The notes under the pieces: model-generated | Database searches by the model: none | Told to the model about the DNA's origin: nothing | The model's input: the letters and a program-made list of their open reading frames with translations, nothing else | NCBI GenBank assembly: GCA_964394585.1 | Contig: CAYMYI010000004.1 | Span: forward strand, 7,161 to 71,160 | Length of the DNA stretch: 64,000 bases | Reading direction: 5' to 3' | Origin: CAYUJH01 sp964394585 | GTDB taxonomy: Bacteria; Bacteroidota; Bacteroidia; Cytophagales; Flammeovirgaceae | Part shown: one piece after another, positions 8,770 to 17,819 of the stretch | How the letters are laid out: every line of letters starts with the position of its first letter | How positions within the stretch are numbered: position 1 is the first letter of the stretch | Position numbers and translations under genes: made by a program

Positions 8770-9387
8770 TTATTTGATGCTCATTTCGGCATTGCGCTGG
8801 ATGCCCTCCATGATTTTGGTCATGTCGGTTTCCACTAAGAACTCCACCTTTTTCTTTTCCCAACTCATAGAAACCAAAATATTTCCATTTTCAGCCTGAT
8901 CGATATCGTATTTCAAGCGTTCTTGCGTTTCAGCTAAATCGGTTGGTTTTACCGAAACAGTTGCTACATCTTTTTTAGCGAGGCCTTCCATATCGATTTT
9001 GCCGGTTTCTCTATCCATATATTCATACACACTTGCAGCAGTGCTAATGTGCACCAACCATTCACCATCTTTCTTTGGCGTAATAAACACTTGGTACGAA
9101 CCGGCGCGTACATCTTTCCCAGCTATTTTTACCGCCGTACCAAACGTAATTTTTGTGGCAGCGTTTGCGCCAGCGCGCCATGCTTGGTCGAAAGGTACAA
9201 GCTCGCCCCAAATTTTACGACCTTTTACGCCGGGCGAAAAGTATTCGATGGTAACTTCGGTAAAGCCTACTGTGCGCATTTCCATGCACTTTGAGCTAGG
9301 TTGGGGCATTACTTGCGCGATACCGTCAAATTGGATAAAGAGCAGAGCTGCCATTGCAAAAGCAGCATTCCAGAACATTTTTTTCAT
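8770..9387 (-). CDS. DUF2911 secreted protein
   Basis: 205 residues. An N-terminal signal peptide ends after an IAQ site (about residue 25). The rest is the DUF2911 beta-sandwich seen widely in Bacteroidota, recognisable from the Y-F-S-P-G-V-K-G-R-x-I-W-G segment, the FDQ-W-R-A-G-A-N-A segment and the AG-Y-x-x-F-I-T-P block. The domain has no proven biochemical activity. It is predicted to be periplasmic and is transcribed alone: a terminator follows and a TAAATTTG box (9433-9440, minus) lies upstream as a possible -7 element. Confidence 0.85.
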   Translation of the reverse strand: MKKMFWNAAFAMAALLFIQFDGIAQVMPQPSSKCMEMRTVGFTEVTIEYFSPGVKGRKIWGELVPFDQAWRAGANAATKITFGTAVKIAGKDVRAGSYQVFITPKKDGEWLVHISTAASVYEYMDRETGKIDMEGLAKKDVATVSVKPTDLAETQERLKYDIDQAENGNILVSMSWEKKKVEFLVETDMTKIMEGIQRNAEMSIK

Positions 9388-9534
9388 TGTGATAAGGTGT
9401 TAAGGGTTGTGAGTGATACAATTTCATGCGCTCAAATTTAGAATTCGAGAGTTCCCATCGCTGTTAAGTTGCTGTTAAAGGATTTCCCGAAGCGCATTAC
9501 CATTCAAGAGATAAACCCCTAATCGAGGAAAATG

Positions 9535-9999
9535 TTAATTCGGTTCATTGGCTTGTTCAATTTCCCAAGTGTGGTCGGCGAGCAAGCGTAACGATGCCAC
9601 AAAAGTAGGAAACGGATTGCTGCGTCCCCATTCGGTAGGGGCTATCATAGAGAGCACATCGCGGCCATCTTCACGCTGGTAGAGGTGGTACGTCTTCCCT
9701 ATCAAAGGTTCAAAAGGGATTTCCGCAGCATAAATCCGCTCCGACACTTCCATACGTTGCTTAATTTGCCCGGCTTGTTGGGCAAGTAGTTCCATTTGCT
9801 TATAAATTTGGTCGAGCTGCATGTGCGTTTGCTCGTGCATTGCGGCAACGGCACGCCCCTTTATTTTCCCCTTGTCTTCTGGTTTAATGGCAACGCCCCC
9901 TACGGTATGGGCGTAGGGCAATGTACCGGGGTTCTCGGCAGTTTTTTCGCGCATTTTATCCAGATCAATCCGGTCAACATCGATTTCTTTTCCTTTCAT
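9535..9999 (-). CDS. DUF2452 domain protein
   Basis: 154 residues, no signal peptide or membrane segment, so cytoplasmic. The pattern matches DUF2452: an LPYAHTVGG block near the N-terminus, a helical middle (about 60-100) with QIYKQMELLAQQA, then Y-H-L-Y and P-x-E-W-G segments near the C-terminus. The family occurs in Bacteroidota and some other bacteria and has no known function. No partner gene is evident: the flanks are an unrelated minus-strand DUF2911 gene and a divergent LptF/G gene. Confidence 0.8.
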   Translation of the reverse strand: MKGKEIDVDRIDLDKMREKTAENPGTLPYAHTVGGVAIKPEDKGKIKGRAVAAMHEQTHMQLDQIYKQMELLAQQAGQIKQRMEVSERIYAAEIPFEPLIGKTYHLYQREDGRDVLSMIAPTEWGRSNPFPTFVASLRLLADHTWEIEQANEPN

Positions 10000-10170
10000 A
10001 TTAAAAATTTACGAGGTATCGAATCTTTCTCACAAAGTTATGGGAATGCACTGGCAATCCTCTTTTGTTATGACTGCTACTGCAATAAGATTGTTTTCAG
10101 CGAACAATTTGGCGTGTAGTATCTTACGATGTATCCTATTTACTTAATCTTTCTTAACAGCCCCTACACG

Positions 10171-10199
10171 TTGGTTCAACCCCTGTTTCCTTATTTTTG
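10171..10199 (+). promoter_or_regulatory. Bacteroidota-type promoter of the LptF/G gene
   Basis: A TTG element at 10171-10173 and a TAnnTTTG element (TATTTTTG, 10192-10199) are separated by 18 bases. This fits the -33/-7 consensus of primary-sigma promoters in Bacteroidota and leaves a leader of about 27 bases before the ATG at 10233. Confidence 0.6.
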
Positions 10200-10232
10200 A
10201 ATGTTAATTCAACAAGAATTTTGTAGAAAGCT

Positions 10233-11705
10233 ATGCTCAAAAAGATTGATAAATTAGTGATGCGCGCCTACATCGGGCCGTTTTTCCTTACGTTCGCCGT
10301 TGTGCTTTTCATGTTTTTAGTGCAGTATATGATTAAAAACTTTAAGCATTTTGTAGGGAAAGATATTGAGCTTGCAGTGTTTGCCGAACTATTTGGGTAT
10401 TTCTCGCTTGTGATGACTCCCATAGCGCTGCCCTTAGCAGTGTTACTTTCGTCCTTAATGACGTTCGGTAGCTTGGGGCAGCACTCAGAGCTTACCGCCA
10501 TTAAAAGTGCGGGGATATCGCTTCCACGCATCCTCCGACCGGCAACCATTTTTATACTCTTCATTACGGCTGGGGCCTTTCTGTTTAACAACTACGTGGT
10601 ACCTTTTGCCAACCTCAAAGCCTATAGCCTCTTGTGGGATATTAAGCAAACCAAACCGACACTGAACCTGCAAGAAGGCGTTTTTTACGATGGTATGGAG
10701 AAATACCGTATCAAAGTAGATAAAAAAGTGAAAGACAGCGATTTGCTTGAAGGCGTCATGATTTACAACCACAAAAAGAATAAAGGAAATACCGAGCTGG
10801 TGATTGCCAAAAGCGGGCGTATGAAAAACCTCGGCAACAAATTCTTAATGATGGAGCTTTACGAGGGCAATACCTACTCAGAAGTGGCAGCGTACCGGGA
10901 AATTCGCAAAGGGGAAGAATATGTAACCAACAACTTCGATACGGCAACCTTCTTGTTTAGTATGGATGAGTTTGAGATGCCCAATACCGATGAGCGCTTG
11001 TTCGGATCTCATAATTTGATGAAAAATATCGCCGAACTCAATTACGAGAAAGACTCGGTGCAAGAAGCGTATTTAGAAACGGTAGAAACAACTCCGGGCA
11101 GAATTCGCAAGCAGTATTTCTACCAAAAAGAAGAAAGCGAACAAGAGAAAAAGCAAGCCCATACAACACACACGGATGTTCCTTTCCAATTCGCCAACTT
11201 TCAGCAGAAAGCCGCATCGAATGTTTCGGTAGATTCTATTCCACTACGCCCTTTGTACGATATGCGACTAACCGAAGCAGTATCGGCTCTTAACCGCGCA
11301 AGCAATATGAAACGGTTGGTCGATCAGAGCAGCTACCGCATGCACAACATGAATCGGCAATTGATTGATTACAATCTGCACATACACCGGAAGTTTGTAC
11401 AGTCCATTGCCGTACTACTCATGTTTTTGATTGGAGCACCTCTTGGAGCCATTATCAAGCGTGGGGGCTTGGGTGTGCCTGTATTAGTTTCCATCATCTT
11501 CTTCGTGATTTACTACGTGATGACGATTATGGGGGATAAGTTTGCGAAGGAATCGGTAGTTACGCCTGAGGTTGGAAGTTGGGCAGCCAACGGAATGCTC
11601 TTACTGTTTGGTATCTTCTTTTTGAATCAAGCCTATAAAGATGCTCGCTTGTTCGATTTAGATTACTACAAAATCGTATTTGCAGGGATTTTTGGCAAAA
11701 AATAA
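10233..11705 (+). CDS. LptF/LptG family lipopolysaccharide export permease
   Basis: 490 residues. There are three N-terminal membrane helices (about 15-35, 55-85, 100-125), a long periplasmic domain (about 130-385) and three C-terminal helices (about 390-475), the YjgP/YjgQ layout. LptF and LptG form the inner-membrane core of the LptB2FG transporter that extracts LPS and pushes it along the Lpt bridge. It is longer than the proteobacterial proteins (about 360) because of an expanded, charged periplasmic domain, as often seen in Bacteroidota. Only one paralogue is present here; the partner and LptB must lie elsewhere. Confidence 0.88.
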   Translation: MLKKIDKLVMRAYIGPFFLTFAVVLFMFLVQYMIKNFKHFVGKDIELAVFAELFGYFSLVMTPIALPLAVLLSSLMTFGSLGQHSELTAIKSAGISLPRILRPATIFILFITAGAFLFNNYVVPFANLKAYSLLWDIKQTKPTLNLQEGVFYDGMEKYRIKVDKKVKDSDLLEGVMIYNHKKNKGNTELVIAKSGRMKNLGNKFLMMELYEGNTYSEVAAYREIRKGEEYVTNNFDTATFLFSMDEFEMPNTDERLFGSHNLMKNIAELNYEKDSVQEAYLETVETTPGRIRKQYFYQKEESEQEKKQAHTTHTDVPFQFANFQQKAASNVSVDSIPLRPLYDMRLTEAVSALNRASNMKRLVDQSSYRMHNMNRQLIDYNLHIHRKFVQSIAVLLMFLIGAPLGAIIKRGGLGVPVLVSIIFFVIYYVMTIMGDKFAKESVVTPEVGSWAANGMLLLFGIFFLNQAYKDARLFDLDYYKIVFAGIFGKK

Positions 11706-11720
11706 ACTTGATTTTTATAG

Positions 11721-11754
11721 AAAGAGGCATCTCCTTGTAAGGAGATGCCTCTTT
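11721..11754. terminator. Strong terminator, convergent genes
   Basis: Perfect 14-bp stem (11721-11734 with 11741-11754) with a six-base loop and T-rich ends on both strands. It lies between the LptF/G gene and the convergent 146-residue ORF, so it probably works in both directions. Confidence 0.9.
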
Positions 11755-11780
11755 TATTTAATAAGGCTATGCTAACCGGG

Positions 11781-12221
11781 CTACTCTTTCAACCAAGCTT
11801 CTGCTTTATCTAAATCATCGAAATACTGAATGGTAAACTTGCCTCCATTTTGCATCATGATTTCATCGACAGACTGCTCTACAGAAAGGTTGGCAATGAA
11901 CTCTTGAGGTGCCAACATCGCCATTTTTTCTAACCCTCCTTCCATTAAGCCGGGTAGAACTTCGGTGTTAAACCACTCTTGTAAATCTGGCGTTACGGCT
12001 TTGGCAAATTCTCTAGTATCGCCTAACCATCCTTTGATATTTTCTTGCGTGATTAGTTCGGCTATGCGTGTGAATACTTGCATGTACTCCTCGTTGTTCA
12101 TGTTTTCGGTCGCCGGTTTCCAAATAGCACGAGCGATGGATTCTTCAGCATCGCAAGAAAATCTGACATGCTCATCTTCCCAAACTTTTTGGGTTTCTTG
12201 AATTTCGTAACTCTGTAGCAT
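11781..12221 (-). CDS. SpoIIAA/STAS-like small protein
   Basis: 146 residues, acidic, no signal or membrane segment. The layout (a strand, a Y/F-x-x-V-F-x-R-I-A-E-L-I helix, a WLGDTREFA-type strand-turn, then helices and an IQYFDDLDKAEAWL tail) resembles the STAS/SEC14 or 'SpoIIAA-like' single-domain proteins common in Bacteroidota. The final segment matches the familiar 'F.d...A..WL' ending. There is no obvious phosphorylatable Ser in the STAS position, and no kinase or phosphatase partner nearby. A general regulatory or stress role is possible but unproven. Confidence 0.55.
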   Translation of the reverse strand: MLQSYEIQETQKVWEDEHVRFSCDAEESIARAIWKPATENMNNEEYMQVFTRIAELITQENIKGWLGDTREFAKAVTPDLQEWFNTEVLPGLMEGGLEKMAMLAPQEFIANLSVEQSVDEIMMQNGGKFTIQYFDDLDKAEAWLKE

Positions 12222-12295
12222 GGTAATACCCGTTTTTGTTTAAATGTAAATAAATGCTAACACAAATATACCTAGTTCTATCATTTAATGCAATC

Positions 12296-14312
12296 TTATT
12301 GGCTAACATTCCATTTAATCCCCCCCATAATCCATCTGCTTGGCATTTGTGCGCCTAAAANNNNNNNNNNACAAATAAAAAGTTAAATTATGCAAAGAAG
12401 CAATTTGTGCGCCTAAAATTTCTTGGTATTGGGTATCGAATACATTTTGGATATTACAAAATACCGAAAAGTGCTGGGGTATAATTTGTAAGGCGGCGTT
12501 GGCATTTACTACGGTATATCGGTTACGAACCTCGGCACCAATGTTTTCTGAGAATTCTCCATCGCGCTCAATGTAGTTTAGTGCCAAATTCAGGTGCAAT
12601 ACTTTACCACGATAGCTGAGCATCCCGTTCAGGTTGTGGGTAGGGTGGTTGGCAATATAGCGCGAGGGTTCTCCCGATTGGGAAGTGGAAAGGTAAGTAT
12701 AGCCGGCTTTTAGGTCGAGCTGCCGATTGCTCTGCCCTAATAAAAAGGCTTGTTGCGCTTGCAACTCAAACCCAACGGTTTGGGCATCGGCTACGTTGCG
12801 GGCATAGAAGTAGTCTTCGCCGGCTTGTAGGTTAAACACATTGGTGATTTCATCGGCGTTGGTGAGTGCGTAATCGACTAAATTATCGGAAGTTCGATAG
12901 AATACCGTTCCACTAAATAAGGCACGTGGCGAGGGGATGTAATCGGCACCAATTTCCATAGAATAGGAGGTTTCTGCAGAAAGATCGGGGTTGCCTACAT
13001 TTCGCCCGGGGCTTAAGTTGGGTAGGTTGAACGATACGAAACGCTCGGTAAAATCAGCTGCGCGAACTGTACGCCCTACCGAAGCGCGCAGGGTGTAGTC
13101 ATCTTTGAAATACGATATACTCAATTGCGGCAATACTTCCACATTGTAGTTCTCGTCGTAGTCGAGTCGGAGACTAGCTACTGTCCGCAAATCGTTGCGA
13201 AGCAAATACGAGTACACACCATATATGCCCACGGCCATATCTTCGTGGTTGCCACGGTCGGTGCTTTCGATGGCGCGGTTCCATAGCTGTGCGCCTACTG
13301 CTAATTGGCTGCGTTCGTTAAAATCGGCATGGTGGTTCAGGTTTACTACCGTAGAATGCATTATATGCTCGTTAGGAGCAAATAGAGGGTTAAACGTAAA
13401 AATATCGCTGCTTTTTTTGTGCCCGATATTCAGTTCGGTAGTGTGGTTCCCTTTGCTGCGTCGTAGCGCAAACTGAGTCCAATAACTATCGGTAAACTCT
13501 GTTGACTCGTCGAACGAACTACGCGTATAAAAATATTTTGCGCTGAAATTGCGTCGGTCGTATCCAAAGCGGGCATATGCTTTCCAAGAGTCGTTCAGGA
13601 AATATGCTGCCGAAACGGTATAGGTTCGCAAGTCAAAATAATTGTTGTAGAGGCTATCGACACCATCCACTAGGTTAAAATTAGGATTGAACAGGGTTTC
13701 CCCATCAGAAATATTGGTTTTGGCACCTGCCGAAATTTGCCACTTTTTGCCACTTGCCAATATGCCTGCATCGGCAATGAATAAGTTGTGCGCCCCCACA
13801 CCGAGCTGTCCGCTTGTACGCACGGTGTTTTGTGGAGTTCCGCCTAGGCTTGTGTAGGTTTTGGTTTTAATATGGATAACTCCACCTACGGCATCAGGGC
13901 CGTATGAAGTACTCGCCGGTCCGCGGATTATTTCAATTTGATCAATCTCAGCCACTGATACCGGAAAGTTATTGTTAAAATGTGCAGTTAGAGGGTCGTT
14001 CAATCGGATGTTATCAACCATTACGAGTACCTGAGAAAAGGTACTACCTCGCATACCAAAATCGGTTTGTACGCCAAAAGCATTGCGAGCGTTTACGTTC
14101 ACCCCTGTGATAAAACGCAGCAGCTCGTCCACTGAAGTTACGGGTAGTGCTTCAATTTCTTTGGCTTTGAGTACGGTAACGCTTTTCCCACTTTGTGGGA
14201 TGGTGGTTTCGATGCGCGAAGCGGTAACCAATACCGAATCGAGCGTTACAGTTGTTTGAGCGAATGCTGCAATACAAAGAAGGGTTAAAAAAATAGTGGT
14301 CAGTAGTTTCAT
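12296..14312 (-). CDS. TonB-dependent outer membrane receptor, interrupted by assembly gap
   Basis: Starts at the ATG at 14312 with a signal peptide ending in FAQ. The plug domain follows (V-T-A-S-R TonB box, RGPASTSYGPDAVGG block), then a 22-strand barrel. It resembles BtuB and siderophore receptors in lacking a CarboxypepD-like N-terminal domain; its ligand is unknown. Ten Ns (12361-12370) break the last coding stretch. Reading straight through the Ns gives a nonsense tail. The left side, in the frame ending at the TAA at 12296-12298, instead encodes LGAQMPSRWIMGGIKWNVSQ, a typical barrel C-terminus ending in an aromatic strand. The two sides share a 16-base repeat, so they are overlapping contig ends. 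Confidence 0.85.
12345..12418. other. Scaffold gap flanked by a duplicated 16-mer
   Basis: Ten Ns at 12361-12370. The same 16 bases (atttgtgcgcctaaaa) occur immediately left of the gap (12345-12360) and again at 12403-12418. The simplest reading is that the two contigs overlap here and that the 32 bases between the Ns and the second copy are an erroneous contig end. Confidence 0.85.
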
Positions 14313-14342
14313 AGTGTTTTTGTTATTTGATAAATGAGCCGA

Positions 14343-14350
14343 CAAAGGTA
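14343..14350 (-). promoter_or_regulatory. Candidate -7 element for the TonB receptor gene
   Basis: On the minus strand the sequence reads TACCTTTG (TAnnTTTG) about 31 bases upstream of the ATG at 14312. No clear TTG element is seen at the expected -33 distance, so support is moderate. Confidence 0.45.
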
Positions 14351-14458
14351 GGCAAGCCTATGCAAAGAAGTGGGCTAAAAAAAGTATAGAACCTTGCAGC
14401 GCTCGAAATGTCGCCTCCGTAATAGTGGTAAAATCAATTCACTGAAAACGCTAAAATC

Positions 14459-15196
14459 ATGAAAAAACAAACATTGCTTTATGTAGTATTGGTGGTATGC
14501 AGCTTTTGGGGTTGCACTGAAGACGACAACAACGTAACCCCCATCAACCCGAGTTTGGTATATGAAACCGACTTCGCCTCTGGGCCCGATGGGTGGGAAG
14601 GAAATTTCGTGGATCTACCAACCCAAGATACCGACCACTACGAATTAACTTTTTCTCACACTACGTTGCCGTTTCCGCTCGATAGCATCACTGAAGGCGA
14701 AAAAGCCTTACTGCTAAAAGGTGCCAACCGTAGCGACGACTTATTTATGTACATCAGCCGAAAATTTGAAGGGTTAATGCCCAACACCACGTATGTCCTT
14801 TCCCTGACCATGGAAATAGCGGCGGAACATCCTTGGGGTATGATTGGCATTGGCGGCGCTCCTGCCGAGTCAGTATTTCTAAAAGCCGGCATGGTGAACT
14901 TCGCCCCCGAACGCCTGGTGTCGTACGATCACGGTTATGCTGAAGGGTATTACGTGTTGAACCTCGATAAGGGAAATCAATCGGAAGGCGGACGCGATAT
15001 GAAAATACTTGGAAATGTAGGCTTCGACGGCGAAATGGGTTTCCGCCTCATCGAGGTTCATAACAGTGAAGTTCCGATTGAAGCAACCAGTAATGCTAAC
15101 GGAGAGTTATGGGTTCTCATCGGTACCGATTCGGGCTTCGAAGGTACCACAGAACTGTACTACAACCGAATTCAACTTTTTTTGAACGAGAAATAA
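14459..15196 (+). CDS. Hypothetical surface or periplasmic lipoprotein
   Basis: 245 residues. The N-terminus is a lipoprotein signal with a W-G-C lipobox (Cys about 19), followed by an acidic T-E-D-D-N-N stretch of the type that directs Bacteroidota lipoproteins outward. The mature part begins with a Y-E-T-D-F-A-S-G-P-D-G-W-E-G segment, reminiscent of jelly-roll carbohydrate-binding or laminin-G-like folds, and is beta-rich throughout. I do not recognise a specific family. It is divergent from the TonB receptor gene, 147 bases away, and could be functionally linked with it, but nothing in the sequence proves this. Confidence 0.7.
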   Translation: MKKQTLLYVVLVVCSFWGCTEDDNNVTPINPSLVYETDFASGPDGWEGNFVDLPTQDTDHYELTFSHTTLPFPLDSITEGEKALLLKGANRSDDLFMYISRKFEGLMPNTTYVLSLTMEIAAEHPWGMIGIGGAPAESVFLKAGMVNFAPERLVSYDHGYAEGYYVLNLDKGNQSEGGRDMKILGNVGFDGEMGFRLIEVHNSEVPIEATSNANGELWVLIGTDSGFEGTTELYYNRIQLFLNEK

Positions 15197-15220
15197 TACA
15201 CCAGCTAGAAGAAGAGAAAG

Positions 15221-15252
15221 AAGCCTTTCCACATGGAAAGGCTTTCTTTTTT
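15221..15252 (+). terminator. Terminator of the lipoprotein gene
   Basis: 10-bp stem (15221-15230 with 15235-15244), a four-base loop and a T-rich tail to about 15252, 25 bases after the stop codon at 15196. Confidence 0.85.
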
Positions 15253-15408
15253 AGAGACATTTTCAACAGAACTGAAAAAGAAAAGGGGGAAATCACTAAA
15301 CTTTTCATGGTATTTTATAACTTCAAGCTCACCAAAAAATGATGCAATAGCGAAAAAGCTTCCCAGCTTTTATTTCGCTCCTTCGCTTTGTGCTAACACT
15401 AAGGGCAT

Positions 15409-16140
15409 ATGAAAGATTTTCTAATTAGAAGCGATGTAAATAGCACCGGTAAAGCCGCACAAATTTTTGCCAGTAGGCAAACACGACGGATTGAAATTGC
15501 CAACTGGGCAAACCGATTTACAAAAGACGAACTACAACCCTTGCAACAATGGGTGGATGCTTACTTAAACGAGTCAGACGAAATACTGACGGTAGTACTC
15601 GAAAATGCTTGGTCTTCTTTCCCATTTGTACCCCAAGAACAAATGAAATTCGACCAGATTTATACCTACTACGAAAATACAGTGTATAGCCCCATCGCCG
15701 AGATATTGAATCGGCTTCCGCTGTTCAATCTGCACATTACCCCTACGAATGTGCACACAGCTCCGAAAATCATAACAGATATCGCCTTTGGTACTATTCA
15801 AATTGCCGGCAATTCGTTCACCAGCTTACATATTGAAACATACCAACCCTTTTTTGCTTGGCTCGAAAAATACTTAAATATTCCGGGGCAGCCCATTCGG
15901 TTAGAGTTTTGGTTCGATTACTTCAACTCTTCCTCTTCAAAAAGTATCTTAGAAATCTGCGATGTTTTTGCCCTATACAACCAAAAATACAAAGGGCAAG
16001 TCAACGCATTTTGGTATTACCAAAAGCACGATGTCGATATGTATAACGAGGGAAAAGAAATGAAAGAAGATAGTGGGCTTCCTATTAAACTCATTGGGTT
16101 AGACCAGAAAAAATGGAAAACGATGTATAGTAACATCTGA
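15409..16140 (+). CDS. SiaC/DUF1987-family protein with extra N-terminal domain
   Basis: 243 residues. The C-terminal half (about 122-238) matches SiaC (DUF1987): an I-Q-I-A-G strand, a Q-P-x-x-x-W-L-x-x-Y-L helix, a Y-F-N-S-S-S-S-K turn holding the regulatory phosphosite, then a W-Y-Y-x-x-x-D-x-D-M and LPI ending. SiaC in Pseudomonas is phosphorylated by SiaB, dephosphorylated by SiaA, and activates a diguanylate cyclase. The N-terminal 115 residues contain a weak second copy of the same strand-helix pattern (I-E-I-A, Q-P-x-x-x-W-V-x-x-Y-L) without the serine cluster. No kinase, phosphatase or cyclase gene is adjacent. It starts a three-gene plus-strand run with the cupin and zinc-ribbon genes. 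Confidence 0.65.
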   Translation: MKDFLIRSDVNSTGKAAQIFASRQTRRIEIANWANRFTKDELQPLQQWVDAYLNESDEILTVVLENAWSSFPFVPQEQMKFDQIYTYYENTVYSPIAEILNRLPLFNLHITPTNVHTAPKIITDIAFGTIQIAGNSFTSLHIETYQPFFAWLEKYLNIPGQPIRLEFWFDYFNSSSSKSILEICDVFALYNQKYKGQVNAFWYYQKHDVDMYNEGKEMKEDSGLPIKLIGLDQKKWKTMYSNI

Positions 16141-16144
16141 TGGT

Positions 16145-16810
16145 ATGAAAAACTTTATCGCTTTTACGCTACAAAACGGCGTATTGCATACCCTTTCAAA
16201 CGATGCATTCCCCGCCGCAATTCTAGGTATACACCATGGAGCGGTATCGCTTGCTGCCCAAAAGACCCATATGGGGTTTGTGCAAAAAGGTAATATGGAG
16301 ATTACCAGCCCACAGGGTACTTTCTTGCTAAAAAAGGGAATGTATTTTAGCATTCCGGGAGAAGCAACGCTGCAAGGCGGAGAAGGAATTGTAATTTCTC
16401 AACATAACTTTGAAGGGTTTTTCACCATAGGAGGGCCTATAGAACAAACCGGTAGGTTGCGTTATATCGATGGCTGTACCGACTCGTTGCTGATAGCTCC
16501 ACCGCTTATGGGCGACCCATGTTTAAATTTGCTCCACATTCCTGCAGGCACATACCAATCAGCACATACGCACCCTTCGTTCCGAGTGGGCATTATCGTG
16601 AGCGGTAAAGGGATTTGCCGAACGCCCGAAGGCGATTATCCTCTACATGCAGGCTTACCATTCCTGATTCCCGCTCAAGCAGAACATAGTTTTATCACTA
16701 ACCAATCCGAACCGCTGCGCGTTATTGCATATCATCCTGACTCCGACTTTGGCCCTACTGCCGAAAATCATCCTATGATAAACCGAACATACCTCACACA
16801 AAATCATTAG
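16145..16810 (+). CDS. Two-domain cupin protein
   Basis: 221 residues, cytoplasmic. The first half is a degenerate cupin barrel (about 20-95) with no His cluster. The second (about 125-205) has the cupin H-T-H-P pair in motif 1 and an A-E-H-S-F segment in motif 2, enough for metal binding. The overall pattern (G-K-G-I-C-R-T-P-E-G, H-A-G-L-P-F-L-I-P) is that of sensory or enzymatic bicupins; no substrate can be named. The start lies 4 bases after the stop of the SiaC-like gene, so the two are almost certainly one operon. Confidence 0.75.
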   Translation: MKNFIAFTLQNGVLHTLSNDAFPAAILGIHHGAVSLAAQKTHMGFVQKGNMEITSPQGTFLLKKGMYFSIPGEATLQGGEGIVISQHNFEGFFTIGGPIEQTGRLRYIDGCTDSLLIAPPLMGDPCLNLLHIPAGTYQSAHTHPSFRVGIIVSGKGICRTPEGDYPLHAGLPFLIPAQAEHSFITNQSEPLRVIAYHPDSDFGPTAENHPMINRTYLTQNH

Positions 16811-16859
16811 TTAAAAAAAGTTGCTTCTCCTGTATTTATTTCCTTAAAATCAAGATGCG

Positions 16860-17813
16860 ATGAAATGCCCAAAATGTGAGTTCAATCAAAAAGCAAAGGC
16901 AGGGTTGACTTGCCAAAATTGCGGATATAAACATGTGTTCAACCCTAAAATTGATCGCCTATCGGATGTAGGCGTGTCAGGGCTAGTGAATAAGCTCGCT
17001 ACTCAGGCTCCATACTACACGGCTACGCAGGTTTTCTCTGCGTATTATCAGAGCAATACCCCTACCAACCGGGTAGTTTTAGGGGTTTTTGTAGCAATTG
17101 GGTTAGGCATTACCTTCTGGTTAGCGTGGGGCAACTGGGCGATAATCTTGATTGCCTTATTTTTTGCCGGCGCACTTCTATATGGGCAGCTTCGTCCTTT
17201 GAAGTTACTTACGTATCATGAGTTTCAGCGGAAACTGGGCAGCTGGCTGGAGCGGGGAAATACCGCCGAAGGGTTACTACAAGTCCCTTCGTTAGTAGAT
17301 GCTCCTGCCCCAGCCGATGAACCCGATATTTACGATTATGGTGTAGAAGGTATCGTAATTGTACAAGAGGATATATACGTAGATTTGTTAGTTCGCAATG
17401 AATTCCATGTAGAAAACAAGGTGTTGGTACTTTCCCAAACCGGATACCCCCACTATTTAGTAGAAAAAACCAACCAATTACTAGCAGAACGCAGCGACTT
17501 GCCTGTGTTCTTTCTGCACGATGCTACTCATGAGGGCATAGCTATGCCTGAACGTGTACGAAATGCAGGGGTTTTTCAGCTAACCCATGCACACCCACAA
17601 CTTGATTTAGGGATTTTCTCGGAAAGTTTCGCCAAACTACCGCCCTTAAAGCGCTTTGAAAAGGTAGTAGATTTCCAGGCTTTTGCACCCCTTACGCTAC
17701 TCACATATGGGCAACTCACCAAAGGACTACAAAGCGCCATCACCGAGCAAAAACCCCTTGACGACGTATTGCTATCCGCAGCCTATATGAATGCTATCAG
17801 CGATTTTGGATAA
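16860..17813 (+). CDS. Zinc-ribbon membrane protein, unknown function
   Basis: 317 residues. The N-terminus has two CxxC pairs (C3/C6 and C18/C21), a rubredoxin-like zinc ribbon. After a linker come two adjacent hydrophobic segments (about residues 73-115), then a soluble C-terminal domain of about 190 residues. That domain includes V-L-V-L-S-Q and V-F-F-L-H-D-A strands, suggesting an alpha/beta or Toprim-like fold, but I cannot assign it. It lies 49 bases after the cupin gene and completes the SiaC-cupin-ribbon run. It is convergent with the TPR lipoprotein gene, with only 6 bases between. Confidence 0.65.
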   Translation: MKCPKCEFNQKAKAGLTCQNCGYKHVFNPKIDRLSDVGVSGLVNKLATQAPYYTATQVFSAYYQSNTPTNRVVLGVFVAIGLGITFWLAWGNWAIILIALFFAGALLYGQLRPLKLLTYHEFQRKLGSWLERGNTAEGLLQVPSLVDAPAPADEPDIYDYGVEGIVIVQEDIYVDLLVRNEFHVENKVLVLSQTGYPHYLVEKTNQLLAERSDLPVFFLHDATHEGIAMPERVRNAGVFQLTHAHPQLDLGIFSESFAKLPPLKRFEKVVDFQAFAPLTLLTYGQLTKGLQSAITEQKPLDDVLLSAAYMNAISDFG

Positions 17814-17819
17814 GCTATG

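Noticed and set aside
14313..14345. TonB receptor start at 14345
   Set aside because: That codon is TTG and would place 11 polar residues before the signal peptide; the ATG at 14312 begins the signal peptide directly.
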